Source of the DNA: Chlorobaculum sp.
Lineage (GTDB): Bacteria; Bacteroidota; Chlorobiia; Chlorobiales; Chlorobiaceae
Length of the DNA stretch: 41,195 bases
Direction of reading: 5' to 3'
Assembly (NCBI GenBank): GCA_013334655.1
Contig: JAAXXD010000013.1
Span: 1 to 41,195 of the forward strand
The notes below the pieces were generated by a model. That model worked only from the letters and a program-made list of their open reading frames with translations. It searched no databases and was not told the DNA's origin. How positions within the stretch are numbered: position 1 is the first letter of the stretch; each line of letters begins with the position of its first letter. Below, piece by piece: positions 19,501-27,850 of this stretch. Both the position numbers and the translations under genes were made by a program.

Positions 19501-19875
19501 GCGCTCCACGTCGGCGACGGCGAGTTCGCGCCCGTCGCGCCGGAGCTGTTCGCGTTTGAAGTGTCGGGGCTGAAGGTGGTGCAATCGTGGCTGAAGTACC
19601 GCATGAAGAAAGGGGCGGGCAAGAAATCCTCGCCGCTCGACGACATCCGCCCAGAGCGCTGGACGAGCCAGTTCACCACTGAACTGCTCGAACTCCTCTG
19701 GGTGCTCGAAGCCACCATCGACGGCTACCCCAAACAAGCCGCGCTGCTCGAAACCATTCTTGCGGGCGACTGCTTTGGTGCAGGCGAACTCCCCGCCGTC
19801 CCCGAAATTATGCGTAGTCCGAAGAAAGCGAAACCAGCCACCGGCGACCTGTTTGATTTCGATGATGAAGGGTGA
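16564..19875 (+). CDS. Type IIG-like restriction endonuclease and N6-adenine methyltransferase
   Basis: A 1103-residue single-chain enzyme. Residues 1-160 hold a PD-(D/E)xK nuclease: Asp69 in GRPDY, then Glu83-x-Lys85 in YVELKAP. Next comes a helical connector, then the methyltransferase: YYTPVEVV (motif X) near 335, DPATGTGTYLLG (motif I, SAM binding) near 369 and NPPY at 489-492 (motif IV, amino-methylation). The C-terminal 600 residues should contain target recognition. The segment encoded by 18661-19110 (residues about 700-850) is clearly richer in A and T than the rest, as if swapped in. No helicase is seen, and no separate specificity or restriction subunit lies next to it. A truncated copy of its first 168 residues lies at 11290-11808. 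It may protect the cell or act as a stand-alone methylase. Confidence 0.9.
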   Translation: MTSTNSILKALQAFADAVTEKMNQLTPGEPEEQVRAPFENLMAGVAEAFGWKVVCTGETPLPDRLGRPDYAIHRNQALAGYVELKAPGSGANAKRFKGRNREQFKRFSAMPNMLYTDGNEWALYQNGELADKIARLQGDVSTDGASAVAAEDAAGIERLLRGFLQWEPSIPTGRKGKIDLKGFADLLAPLTRMLRDDVTDALKDPESPLVHLARDWRQLLFPGAPDEQFADAYAQTVAFALLLGRSEGADPLTLDSAEAALAAQHNLLSRALQVLTDPGARAEMDASLNLLLRLIAAVPPATFTGPEDPWLYFYEEFLAAYDPKLRKDAGAYYTPVEVVRCQVRLIDDLLVNRLNMPLGFADPGVVTLDPATGTGTYLLGVIEHALARVESEQGAGAVAGQATGLARNLYGFELMVGPYAVAELRVSRALRDRGALLPKDGTHVYLTDTLESPDAKPLSLSFYLKPISDQHEKALKVKNSVPVIVCLGNPPYDRHEAATSVNKARTGNWVRWGDKPNGADAIIRDFIDPAVAAGHGVHVKNLYNLYVYFWRWALWKVFEHPAAHGPGIVSFITGSSYLDGDAFCGMREHMRRHCDELWILDLGGEGRGTRQDDNVFAIQTPVAIAVAVRSSKAREDKPATVRYARIEGARNEKLAALDAIANFASLDWQECADNWQAPFRPSGKGDYFDLPLLTDLMPWQQSGVKAGRTWIIAPEEDSLKKCWKMLLNADKDERKTLFKDSPTGRKLHESATQLPPSSEKLKPLSELVKGEHPTTIIRYAFRSFDRQYIFADARMLDRPGPDLWRTHGTRQVYLSSSLTQVLGFGPALTASPLIPDLHHFSGRGAKDTIPLYRTANASEANILPGLLDLLGATYRRTVTPEDFLAYVYGVLAQPAFTARFHKELETRELRVPLTKDGELFEQVRGTGAKLLWLHTYGERYVPEGRKIGQVPNGLARCTKAVPGDADGYPETFEYHDATLALHVGDGEFAPVAPELFAFEVSGLKVVQSWLKYRMKKGAGKKSSPLDDIRPERWTSQFTTELLELLWVLEATIDGYPKQAALLETILAGDCFGAGELPAVPEIMRSPKKAKPATGDLFDFDDEG

Positions 19876-19964
19876 TAACGGAATCACTACATTCCAGAAT
19901 ATCCAGTAACCATCGAGCAGGAGGGGCTTTTCGGCTCAATCCGGCACTATCCGTTATCAAAAAA

Positions 19965-20408
19965 ATGAAGTACTCCGAAGCAAAGCAAGGCAGGGTTTTT
20001 GTCATCAGGCTTGAAGATGGCGACATTTTTCATGAAGAGATCGAGCGGTTCACGAAGGAAAAAGGGATCGCACGGGCGTACCTGAACGTGGTCGGCGGGG
20101 CGGACAAGGAGAGCTTGCTCGTCGTCGGGCCGGAGGAGAGCCGGGCCTATCCGGTCAATCCGATGGTGCATGAGCTGTACGACGCCCACGAGGTTGTCGG
20201 CACCGGCACCCTCTTCCCCGACGACGCGGGCAACCCCATCGTCCACCTGCACATGGCCTGTGGCCGCGGGGAGAACACCGTCACCGGTTGCGTGCGCAAT
20301 GGCGTCAAAGTCTGGCACGTCATGGAGGTCATTCTGGTGGAACTGCTCGACTCGACCGCCCTGCGGCTCCTCGACAAGGCCACCGGATTCAAGCTGCTCG
20401 TGCCGTGA
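19965..20408 (+). CDS. PPC (DUF296) domain protein
   Basis: A 147-residue single-domain protein. It begins MKYSEAKQGRVFVIRLEDGDIF, and the core has the PPC-type pattern ending in GNPIVHLHMACGR and VWHVMEVILVEL. The PPC fold forms trimers and is found in bacteria alone or with AT-hook DNA-binding tails in plants. His residues in HLHMA and WHVME may bind metal. An upstream in-frame ATG at 19872 overlaps the restriction gene, but the family start is 19965. It is downstream of the restriction gene on the same strand, 90 bases away. Exact role unknown. Confidence 0.85.
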   Translation: MKYSEAKQGRVFVIRLEDGDIFHEEIERFTKEKGIARAYLNVVGGADKESLLVVGPEESRAYPVNPMVHELYDAHEVVGTGTLFPDDAGNPIVHLHMACGRGENTVTGCVRNGVKVWHVMEVILVELLDSTALRLLDKATGFKLLVP

Positions 20409-20419
20409 AGAGCAGGGAC

Positions 20420-20484
20420 AAAGGACTTCAGGAACAACAGGGACAAATAAGACAATTCTCCCTTTTCAGTCCCTGAAGTCCTTT
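20420..20484 (+). terminator. Long inverted repeat between converging genes
   Basis: AAAGGACTTCAGG (20420-20432) pairs with CCTGAAGTCCTTT (20472-20484) across 39 bases that contain further GGGAC/GTCCC pieces. It separates the PPC gene and the alanine dehydrogenase gene, which converge, and could terminate both. Confidence 0.5.
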
Positions 20485-20519
20485 ATGTCCTTTAAGTCCC
20501 TTTCTTCTTCCACCCACCC

Positions 20520-21623
20520 TCACGCAAAGGGATTCTTTCCGCACTCCACGCCAAGCGAGCGGGCTACCGCTTCTTGCGTGATCGCGCCGTTGTAGACGTT
20601 GAGGCCGCCCGCGAGACCGGGCATGACCACCATGGCGCTCTCAAGGCCGAGATCGGCGAGACGGCGGACGTAGGGCAAGGTTACGCCGGTCAGCGCTTCG
20701 GTCGAGGTGGCAGGATAGGCGGCGGGCATGTTAGTCACGCAGTAGTGCACCACGCCCTCTTGGATGAACACAGGATCGAGATGCGAGGTCGGGTGAGAGG
20801 TCTCGACGCAGCCGCCCTGGTCGATGGCGATATCGACAATCACCGCGCCCGGCTTCATCGACTGCACCATGCCGCGCGTCACCAGCTTTGGCGCGCTCGC
20901 CCCTGGGAGCAGCACCGCGCCAATGAGCAGATCGGTGCCCGGCAGCAACTCTTCGAGATGCTGTTCGTTCGAGTAGATCGTGTGCACCTCCGGCGGCAAG
21001 AGCGCCTCAAGTTCGCGCATCCGCTCTTGGTCGGTCTCCATCACCGTCACCTCCGCGCCAATTCCTGCGGCAATCCGCGCGGCGCTCATCCCGGCGACCC
21101 CGCCGCCAAGCACAAGCACCCTGCCGGGCAGCACGCCAGGCACGCCGCAGAGCAGCTTCCCCTCGCCGCCGTTGTGCTTCGAGAGATAGTAGCCGCCCAT
21201 GAGCACGCTCATCTTTCCGGCAACCTCGCTCATCGGCGCGAGCAGCGGCAAGCGCCCGCCAACCTCGACAGTCTCGTACCCAATCGCCGTAACTCCTTCA
21301 TCCGATAGTACTTGCGCGAGACCCGGCACTCCGGCCAGATGCAGATAGGTGAAAAGAATCAGCTCCTTCCTGAAGTAACCGTACTCCCCTTCCAGCGGCT
21401 CTTTCACCTTGACGATGAGTTCGCTTTTCCAAGCCTCCGCCGCAGAATCGGCAAGCACCGCGCCCGCCAGCCGGTACTTCTCGTCGCTGAAGCCGCTCGC
21501 CGCGCCCGCACCACGCTCGACCACCACGCGATGGCCCGCCGCAACAAGCTGCCTCACGCCTGCAGGCGTACAGCCAACGCGCGTCTCGCGGGTCTTGATT
21601 TCCTTTGGAATTCCTATATTCAT
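20520..21623 (-). CDS. ald: Alanine dehydrogenase
   Basis: NAD-dependent oxidative deamination of L-alanine to pyruvate and ammonium, or the reverse. The 367 residues match the family. The start MNIGIPKEIKTRETRVGCTP is diagnostic, so ATG 21623 is chosen over an upstream in-frame ATG. Lys in VKVKEP and His in FTYLHLAG are the pyruvate-binding and catalytic residues. The NAD-binding GGGVAGMSAA motif is at about 175, and the C-terminal signature YPATSTEALTGVTLPYV is intact. It stands alone. In a phototroph it could supply or consume ammonium. Confidence 0.96.
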   Translation of the reverse strand: MNIGIPKEIKTRETRVGCTPAGVRQLVAAGHRVVVERGAGAASGFSDEKYRLAGAVLADSAAEAWKSELIVKVKEPLEGEYGYFRKELILFTYLHLAGVPGLAQVLSDEGVTAIGYETVEVGGRLPLLAPMSEVAGKMSVLMGGYYLSKHNGGEGKLLCGVPGVLPGRVLVLGGGVAGMSAARIAAGIGAEVTVMETDQERMRELEALLPPEVHTIYSNEQHLEELLPGTDLLIGAVLLPGASAPKLVTRGMVQSMKPGAVIVDIAIDQGGCVETSHPTSHLDPVFIQEGVVHYCVTNMPAAYPATSTEALTGVTLPYVRRLADLGLESAMVVMPGLAGGLNVYNGAITQEAVARSLGVECGKNPFA

Positions 21624-21734
21624 GGCAGAAAAATGATGAGGGTTATCCGCCGACTCCATCAATGTAAAGCTTCAGCCTCTTTTCCGGAACAGGCGCGGTG
21701 AACAAGCGTCCCGAATGATCCCACGAAATTCAGC

Positions 21735-22016
21735 ATGATGACTCTTTTGCATGACCCGGCATATTGGATCCTGACGACGGGCTGCCTGTGCGCCGCCTCG
21801 ATTCCGGCGCTGACGCGCTCGATTGGCAAAATGCGGCTCATCGCCATTGCGGCGCTCTGGCTCGCGCTCTGCGCCGCCACCTTCTGGCGCTTCGGCGCGA
21901 TGCCAGCGCTTGCGACGACGCTGATTTCGGGCGCATGGGGCGTCGTCCTCCTCGTCGCGTCGCTGATCTTTTCAGGCATCAAATCGATGCCGAACCAGCG
22001 CTTCGAAGAGCGATGA
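21735..22016 (+). CDS. Small membrane protein of unknown function
   Basis: A 93-residue protein with three hydrophobic stretches: WILTTGCLCAASIPAL, LIAIAALWLALCAATFW and WGVVLLVASLIFSGI. It ends in a charged tail. Codon use fits the chromosome. Two adjacent ATGs (21735, 21738) could start it. It is divergent from alanine dehydrogenase. Likely an inner-membrane protein; function unknown. Confidence 0.6.
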   Translation: MMTLLHDPAYWILTTGCLCAASIPALTRSIGKMRLIAIAALWLALCAATFWRFGAMPALATTLISGAWGVVLLVASLIFSGIKSMPNQRFEER

Positions 22017-22031
22017 ATCCGACCTCCACGC

Positions 22032-22778
22032 TCAACGAGTGCCGGAAAACCACGCAGGCACAAAGCGCCACGCATGTTTCATCTCGCGATCGTGCGCAGC
22101 ATAATCGGGATCATACAGCGCGACCGTCTCCCAGTACCGGGCGGAGTGATTCATGTGAACGGTGTGGCAAAGCTCGTGAATCATGATGTAGCGCACCAAA
22201 AGCGGCGGCAGGAAAATCAGCTTGAGATTGAGATTGATGTTGCCGCGCGTCGAGCAACTCCCCCACCGGCTCCGCTGCTTTCTCACCGAAATCCCTGAAA
22301 CCTTGAAGCCGTTAATCGAAGCAAGCCGATTGAGCTGAGACTCGAACCGCAGCTTCGCCCGCCGCTTCAGCCACTGTTCGAGCGACGCCAGGCACAATGC
22401 GTGATGGCTGACCGCGCCCGAAAGCTCCAGCTCACCCGGGCCAAGCTCGGTGATCTTGACGCTCTCCCGACACTCCTCCCGATAGCCAACCCGCCACGTC
22501 TCGCCGATGCCGCAAAGCTCGATCACCTCGGGCAACGCCACCCCGGCCTGCCCGGCTTCGGCTGAGCGGTGTTTGGCGAAGGTGCTCTGCACTTTCAAAA
22601 TCCATTCCATCTTGCTTTCGACCAGAGCGGGCACGCGCTTTATATCGAACCCTTCCGGCACGACCACGGTGAGTCCCTCCTCAGGCGACATTTTCAGCCG
22701 GGCATACCGCGCCCTGCGACTGACCTTGACGATGTATTGAATGCCGGATGAGTTGCCTCTGAAGGATTGAGTGGACAT
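22032..22778 (-). CDS. YgjP-like (DUF45/WLM) metallopeptidase
   Basis: A 248-residue protein with the family layout. The N-terminal half is strand-rich. The conserved RWGSCSTRGNINLNLKL is at 171-187. The zinc motif HELCH is at 201-205, with a further His in HMNHS at 208-212. HExxH in bacterial YgjP-like proteins suggests zinc-dependent peptidase activity; the substrates are unknown. No signal peptide, so cytoplasmic. No recognisable partner nearby. Confidence 0.88.
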   Translation of the reverse strand: MSTQSFRGNSSGIQYIVKVSRRARYARLKMSPEEGLTVVVPEGFDIKRVPALVESKMEWILKVQSTFAKHRSAEAGQAGVALPEVIELCGIGETWRVGYREECRESVKITELGPGELELSGAVSHHALCLASLEQWLKRRAKLRFESQLNRLASINGFKVSGISVRKQRSRWGSCSTRGNINLNLKLIFLPPLLVRYIMIHELCHTVHMNHSARYWETVALYDPDYAAHDREMKHAWRFVPAWFSGTR

Positions 22779-22849
22779 ACGAATCCGGGATGCGATGAAA
22801 AATGCTGGAATAGTGTAGAAGTATAGTCAGCCGGAAGTGATAAAAAAAG

Positions 22850-22950
22850 CGGATATCCCCAGCTTCACGGCGCTCATGCTGTAGCTGTCCGACAGCAAAA
22901 GACCGGGAGTCCTGCATTGCACAGGGAAGGGCTGAACGGGGATATCCGGG
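22850..22950. repeat. Inverted repeat between the peptidase gene and the trans-sulfuration gene
   Basis: GGATATCCCC (22851-22860) is matched by GGGGATATCC (22938-22947), with about 77 bases between. Nearby sequence (TTCACGG and GGCTGAACGG) extends the symmetry imperfectly. It lies after the stop of the gene ending at 22961. It could be a terminator-like long hairpin or an eroded mobile fragment; the function is not clear. Confidence 0.35.
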
Positions 22951-22960
22951 AAACGGTAGT

Positions 22961-24097
22961 TTATGAAAGCGCTTGCTTCAGATCGGCGACAAGATCGTCC
23001 GGGTCTTCGATGCCGACCGACAGACGGATCACCGAGTCGGTGATGCCAGCCGCCAGCCGGTGTTCGCTGCACATCGAAGCATGGCTCATGGTCGCCGGAT
23101 GCTCGATGAGCGACTCGACGCCACCGAGGCTTTCGGCCAGCGCGAAAATCCGCGTGCTTCGCAAAACCTGCTCGACCGCCGCCTGCCCGCCGTCGAGCTC
23201 GAACGACACCATGCCGCCAAAGCCGCGCTGCTGGCGCTTGGCAAGCTCGTGCTGCGGATGGCTTTCGAGGCCGGGATAGAAGACGCGCTTCACCTTCGGA
23301 TGGCCGTCGAGGAACTCCGCGACGATCCGCGCATTGCGCTCGTGCTCCTTCATCCTCGGCACGAGTGTCTTGATGCCGCGCAGCACCAGCCAGCAATCGA
23401 AGGGCTGGGCGCAGGTGCCAAGCGCATTGACGAGGAACTTGACCTTCTGGTCGAGATCGGGAGTGTTGGAGAGAATCGCGCCGCCCACCACATCGGAGTG
23501 GCCGTTGAGATACTTGGTGGTCGAATGAATGACAATATCCGCCCCGAGCTTGAACGGCTGCTGGAGATAGGGTGACAAAAAGGTGTTGTCCACGATCGAC
23601 AGCAATCCCCGCTCTTTCGCGAAAGCGGTCACGGCGGCAATATCGACAAGGTTCAGAAGCGGATTGGATGGCGTTTCGATCCAGACCGCCTTGGTCTTTT
23701 CATTGACATACGCTTCGATGCCGTCGAGGTTCCGCAGATTGATGAAGTGGACGCGGATGTTGAAATGCTCGGCAAAGGTGCTGAGGAGTCGCGCCGTACC
23801 GCCGTAGCAATCATCGGTGCAGATGATCTCGTCTCCGCTCTGGAACAGATTCATCGTGGTAGCCACAGCGGCCATGCCGGTGGTCACGGCAACCGCGCTG
23901 GAGCACCCTTCGAGAGACGCGAGGCTGTCTTCGAGAGCCTTTCTGGTCGGGTTGCCGCTTCGGGTGTAATCGAAGCCGCGATGCTTGCCGATATCTTCAA
24001 AAACAAAGGTTGAACTCTGGTAAATCGGCGTCATTATCGCGCCATACGCCTTGTCCGGAGCCACTCCGGCATGGATGGTGTCGGTCTGAAAACTCAT
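22961..24097 (-). CDS. metB: Cystathionine gamma-synthase/gamma-lyase type PLP enzyme
   Basis: A 378-residue member of the Cys/Met metabolism PLP family. YTRSGNPTRKALE (cofactor phosphate region) lies at about 44-56 and the Schiff-base Lys195 is in HSTTKYLNGHSD. The family includes gamma-synthases (O-succinyl- or O-acetylhomoserine plus cysteine to cystathionine) and gamma-lyases; sequence alone does not separate them, so the symbol is tentative. It lies apart from the sulfur operon at 25.9-32.6 kb, but together they would link cysteine and methionine synthesis. The start ATG 24097 gives the family N-terminus MSFQTDTIHAG. Confidence 0.88.
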   Translation of the reverse strand: MSFQTDTIHAGVAPDKAYGAIMTPIYQSSTFVFEDIGKHRGFDYTRSGNPTRKALEDSLASLEGCSSAVAVTTGMAAVATTMNLFQSGDEIICTDDCYGGTARLLSTFAEHFNIRVHFINLRNLDGIEAYVNEKTKAVWIETPSNPLLNLVDIAAVTAFAKERGLLSIVDNTFLSPYLQQPFKLGADIVIHSTTKYLNGHSDVVGGAILSNTPDLDQKVKFLVNALGTCAQPFDCWLVLRGIKTLVPRMKEHERNARIVAEFLDGHPKVKRVFYPGLESHPQHELAKRQQRGFGGMVSFELDGGQAAVEQVLRSTRIFALAESLGGVESLIEHPATMSHASMCSEHRLAAGITDSVIRLSVGIEDPDDLVADLKQALS

Positions 24098-24285
24098 GAA
24101 GGCAGTGCTTTTACTGATTTTTTATCGATGATGATCCAAATGCCACTCTGAACAAAAACTGGATTGATGGGCAACTTTTTGGAAATGTAATTAACGATTG
24201 TTAATTTCAAAAAAAGAAAATCGCCCTTTTTTTGACGTACAGCGTATAAACTCACGCTACTTCATGAATTCTAACTTTTGATACC

Positions 24286-24762
24286 ATGTCTACACACCAC
24301 GCCAGCAACGGAATCCCGATGCCCATCGTCAGCCTCAACAGGAGCATGCTCCTCACCGGCATCGCGCTCGGCATCATCCTCCATCAGCCGCTCTTCACGA
24401 CAGCGCTCTTCCTCATCGTGCTTCCGGCGGTGCTCTGGGGACAGAAAGCAAGCCTCATCTACATGATCGGATCACGCCTGTTCAGAAAGCAGAACCAGAC
24501 GGCCAATACTGAAAGCCCGATTCTGATGCGGTTCAACAACTCGATTGCCGTCATCATGCTCGGCATGGCGCAGCTCGCCTTCCTCTTCAACGCGACAACG
24601 GCTGGCTGGGTGCTCTCCAGCATCGTCGCCGTAGCCGCCTTCGTGGCGCTCTGCGGCTTCTGCTTCGGCTGCTTCCTCTATTTCCAGTTCAACTTGCAAC
24701 GCTACCGGCTGTTTGGCAGCAAGAACAATTCCGGTGCGAATACCTTGCAGATCGAGCATTGA
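24286..24762 (+). CDS. DUF4395-like integral membrane protein
   Basis: A 158-residue protein with four hydrophobic stretches in two pairs: at about 20-40 and 40-55, then 90-105 and 110-140. The last pair contains CGFCFGCFLYF, a Cys cluster typical of DUF4395 proteins, which often sit near thioredoxin or rhodanese-type genes. This hints at redox or sulfur transfer at the membrane. It faces away from the metB-type gene across a 190-base gap. Function uncertain. Confidence 0.7.
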   Translation: MSTHHASNGIPMPIVSLNRSMLLTGIALGIILHQPLFTTALFLIVLPAVLWGQKASLIYMIGSRLFRKQNQTANTESPILMRFNNSIAVIMLGMAQLAFLFNATTAGWVLSSIVAVAAFVALCGFCFGCFLYFQFNLQRYRLFGSKNNSGANTLQIEH

Positions 24763-24986
24763 GCGAAGGAAAATCCGACTCGACCGGACATCCAGTCGAG
24801 TCAGCCCCGGCAATTCAGATACATCTTTTCTCCGATATGAAGGCAGCCCCGAGACAATGCCTCCCCCCTCAGCCAATCACGCCATCACGACGCTGTATTT
24901 GCGACAGCTGCGCCGCTGTCACCACAGGCAAATACACCGCAAAAGCCATTTGACGAAAACGCGATAAACCATCCTGAAATCAAACC

Positions 24987-25685
24987 ATGCGACGTCTTTC
25001 CGCTTCACCATCCGCTGAGCCATCGTCGAGACAAACTGCTGAAGCGAATGACAAAACGATTCTCATAGCGGACAGCCAGTACCTCACGACTGCCGCCCTG
25101 ACCACGCTGCTTCTCGAAAACGGTTACACGGTGCAAACAGCGGGATCGCGGCACGAGCTGATCGGCAAACTGAAGAGCGGTGACGTATCACTGATCGTCA
25201 CCGATTACATCCTGTTCGACTACCGCTCGATCAACGACCTGAAGGAGATTATCGCCGGACAACCGGAAATCCCGATGCTGGTGATGAGCAATTCGATGAG
25301 CCAGATGCAGATTCGCGAGCTGAACCAGGCGGGCATCAGAAACATCGCGCTCAAAACCGATGACCGGTCGGAGTTGCTTCAGGCGGTCTCTTCGGCGCTG
25401 AAAAAGAAAAAAGCCTACACGAGCAGCGTGCTCGACCTGCTGCTCCACGACGAGACACCCGCGCAGGATGCCTGCCAGCTCACCACCTCCGAAATCGAGA
25501 TCGTGCGGCTCATCTCCTCTGGCCTCTCCACCAAGGAGATCGCCGCGAAAAAGCATCTCAGCTTCCACACGGTGACGACTCACCGCAAGAATATCTTCCG
25601 CAAACTCGGCGTATCGAGCAGTCAGGAGATGATGCTGCTCGCCATCAAGGCGGGGCTGATCGACAACATCGAATATCACATCTGA
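24987..25685 (+). CDS. NarL/LuxR-type response regulator
   Basis: A 232-residue two-domain regulator. The receiver spans about 24-140, with Asp29, the phospho-acceptor Asp73 (VTDY), Ser101/Ser103 in the switch and Lys123 (LKTDD). The LuxR-type HTH spans about 165-230 (LTTSEIEIVRLISSGLSTKE, HTVTTHRKNIFRKLGV). The first 20 residues are Ser/Pro-rich and may be an extension or an early start. No sensor kinase lies nearby, so the signal is unknown. It is 245 bases upstream of cysK on the same strand, so regulation of the sulfur operon is plausible but unproven. Confidence 0.9.
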   Translation: MRRLSASPSAEPSSRQTAEANDKTILIADSQYLTTAALTTLLLENGYTVQTAGSRHELIGKLKSGDVSLIVTDYILFDYRSINDLKEIIAGQPEIPMLVMSNSMSQMQIRELNQAGIRNIALKTDDRSELLQAVSSALKKKKAYTSSVLDLLLHDETPAQDACQLTTSEIEIVRLISSGLSTKEIAAKKHLSFHTVTTHRKNIFRKLGVSSSQEMMLLAIKAGLIDNIEYHI

Positions 25686-25930
25686 CATACTGACAAATCA
25701 ACGGAAAACTGCCCGACAAACATTTGTCATTGAAAGGCGCGAAAGGACGTGGCAATCCATGAGCTTCTTGAGTGCATTTGATCCACTTCGCTTTTGTATC
25801 CAAACGCAGATATGACTTCCTCCTACCCTTTTAACGGTATGAAAAATACCGCTTCGGCGGGATTTCCAGTCCGGGATGGCTTAACGATCTTAAAAGCAAC
25901 CAACGAACGTTCACCAAATCATCTACACCT
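25686..25930 (+). promoter_or_regulatory. Leader of the sulfur operon
   Basis: The 245-base gap before cysK holds a compact hairpin: ACCGC-TTCG-GCGG at about 25850-25863, a stable UUCG tetraloop, flanked by AAAT and ATTT. It is a plausible transcribed leader structure. No T-box or SAM riboswitch was recognised. Promoter boxes are not certain. Confidence 0.4.
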
Positions 25931-26884
25931 ATGGCACGCATCGCGAAAAAACTCACCGACCTGATCGGCAACACTCCGCTTCTTGAGCTGGAGAACTTTG
26001 GCCGGGCAAACAACGCCCACGGCACGATCATCGCCAAGCTCGAATACTTCAATCCGGGCGGCAGCGTCAAGGATCGCATCGGTTTCTCCATGATCGAGGC
26101 GGCGGAGAAAGCCGGACTGATCAACGCCGATACGGTCATCATCGAGCCGACCAGCGGCAACACGGGCATCGCGCTGGCCTTCATCGCCGCCGCCAAGGGC
26201 TACCGGCTGATCCTGACCATGCCCGAGACGATGAGCATCGAGCGGCGCAACCTGCTCAAGGCGCTCGGCGCGGAGCTGGTGCTCACTCCTGGCCCGGAAG
26301 GCATGGGCGGGGCAATCCGCAAGGCCGACGAACTGAAAGAGACGCTGCCGAACTCGTTCGTGCCGCAGCAGTTCAAAAATCCGGCAAACCCGGACATTCA
26401 CCGCAGAACGACTGCCGAGGAGATTTGGAGAGATACCGATGGCCAGGTGGACATCTTCGTCTCGGGCATCGGCACCGGTGGCACGATCACCGGCGTGGGC
26501 GAGGTGCTGAAAGAGCGCAACCCCGATGTTCGTATCGTGGCGGTCGAACCTGCCGACTCTCCGGTCATCTCGGGCGGCAAGCCCGGCCCGCACAAAATTC
26601 AGGGCATCGGCGCGGGATTCATCCCCGACATCCTGAACACGGGAGTAATCGACGAAATCATCACGGTCAGGAACGAGGATGCCTTCCGTACCGGCCAGAA
26701 GCTGGCCAAAACCGAGGGACTGGTGATCGGCATCTCCTCTGGAGCAGCCGCTTACGCCGCGCTTCAACTGGCCCTGCGACCGGAGAACGAAGGCAAGCGA
26801 ATCGTGGTGATCCTGCCCGACACCGGCGAGCGCTACCTCTCCACGCTGCTCTACCAGTTTGAGAACGAAGCGGTGTCCATCTGA
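25931..26884 (+). CDS. cysK: Cysteine synthase (O-acetylserine sulfhydrylase)
   Basis: PLP enzyme making L-cysteine from O-acetylserine and sulfide. The 317 residues match the family. The cofactor Lys47 is in [10 protein letters not shown]. The asparagine loop TSGNTG lies at about 77-82 and GTGGTI (PLP phosphate) at about 180. The C-terminal tail is normal. First gene of a same-strand operon; the next, serine acetyltransferase, begins 21 bases on and supplies its substrate. In other bacteria CysE and CysK form a complex; whether these do is inference. Confidence 0.96.
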   Translation: MARIAKKLTDLIGNTPLLELENFGRANNAHGTIIAKLEYFNPGGSVKDRIGFSMIEAAEKAGLINADTVIIEPTSGNTGIALAFIAAAKGYRLILTMPETMSIERRNLLKALGAELVLTPGPEGMGGAIRKADELKETLPNSFVPQQFKNPANPDIHRRTTAEEIWRDTDGQVDIFVSGIGTGGTITGVGEVLKERNPDVRIVAVEPADSPVISGGKPGPHKIQGIGAGFIPDILNTGVIDEIITVRNEDAFRTGQKLAKTEGLVIGISSGAAAYAALQLALRPENEGKRIVVILPDTGERYLSTLLYQFENEAVSI

Positions 26885-26905
26885 AAAACGACAACATCGA
26901 GACTC

Positions 26906-27823
26906 ATGGAGACCACAGAGAACGGACTTGACCTCATCCAGCAGGCGATCACGCTTCTTGCAAGCGACCGGAGCGCCGAATGCGATTATGCGCCGCATCC
27001 TGAGCAACTGCTGCCATCGATCGACAAGCTCCGTGAGTTTATCGATCTGGTGCGGGCGATTGTCTTTCCCGGCTATTTCGGCGCGCCGATTCTTCACCGG
27101 GAATCGCTGCCCCACTTCATCGGAGTCAGGATCGAAAAGCTCTACGATCTGCTGACCGGCCAGATACAGAGCGTCCGGCAGTTTGAAACCGGCAATACCC
27201 GGCAGGCGATCACGGCTGACGAAGCCTCGGCGGCGGCGCGGGCCTTCATCGGCAGGCTTCCGGAGATACGGCGGGTGCTCTGCACCGACGTGAAGGCGAT
27301 CTACGATGGCGATCCGGCGGCCAAAAGTCACGGGGAGATCATTTTCTGCTACCCGTCGATTCGCGCCATGATCAATCACCGTACCGCGCACGCCCTCTTG
27401 CACCTCGGCGTGCCGCTCATCCCGCGCATCATCTCCGAGATGGCGCACTCCGAAACCGGCATCGACATTCACCCCGGCGCGCGAATCGGCGAGTACTTCT
27501 GCATCGATCACGGCACGGGCGTGGTGATTGGCGAGACCTGCGAGATCGGCAACAACGTCAGGATCTACCAGGGGGTGACGCTTGGAGCGAAGCGCTTCGA
27601 ACTCGACAAGGAGGGCAATCCGGTCAAGAACCTGCCCCGGCATCCGATCATCGAGGACAATGTGGTGATCTACTCGAACGCCAACATCCTTGGCCGGATC
27701 ACCATAGGCCGGAATTCGGTGATTGGCGGAAGCGTCTGGGTCACCCGGAGCGTGCCGCGCGATTCGCGTCTTCAGCAGCAGAAGGCTGTCGAAAGCACCT
27801 TTATCAACGGCCTGGGCATCTGA
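26906..27823 (+). CDS. cysE: Serine O-acetyltransferase (EpsC/CysE-like)
   Basis: A 305-residue enzyme that acetylates serine with acetyl-CoA. The N-terminal helical half is longer than in enteric CysE, as in EpsC-like enzymes. The catalytic left-handed beta helix (about 190-290) shows HPGARIGEYFCIDHGTGVV, IGNNVRIYQGVTLGA and repeated hexapeptides, ending IGGSVWVTRSVP. The conserved His of the DHG motif is present. It sits between cysK and the encapsulin gene (27-base gap), which matches published SrpI-type loci where serine acetyltransferase is a recurrent neighbour. Confidence 0.94.
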   Translation: METTENGLDLIQQAITLLASDRSAECDYAPHPEQLLPSIDKLREFIDLVRAIVFPGYFGAPILHRESLPHFIGVRIEKLYDLLTGQIQSVRQFETGNTRQAITADEASAAARAFIGRLPEIRRVLCTDVKAIYDGDPAAKSHGEIIFCYPSIRAMINHRTAHALLHLGVPLIPRIISEMAHSETGIDIHPGARIGEYFCIDHGTGVVIGETCEIGNNVRIYQGVTLGAKRFELDKEGNPVKNLPRHPIIEDNVVIYSNANILGRITIGRNSVIGGSVWVTRSVPRDSRLQQQKAVESTFINGLGI

Positions 27824-27850
27824 GATCAATCAATAACCAAACCATTACCA

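Noticed and set aside
25919-27829. 636-codon open frame opposite cysK and cysE
   Set aside because: It runs antisense across two well-defined genes and has no family features.
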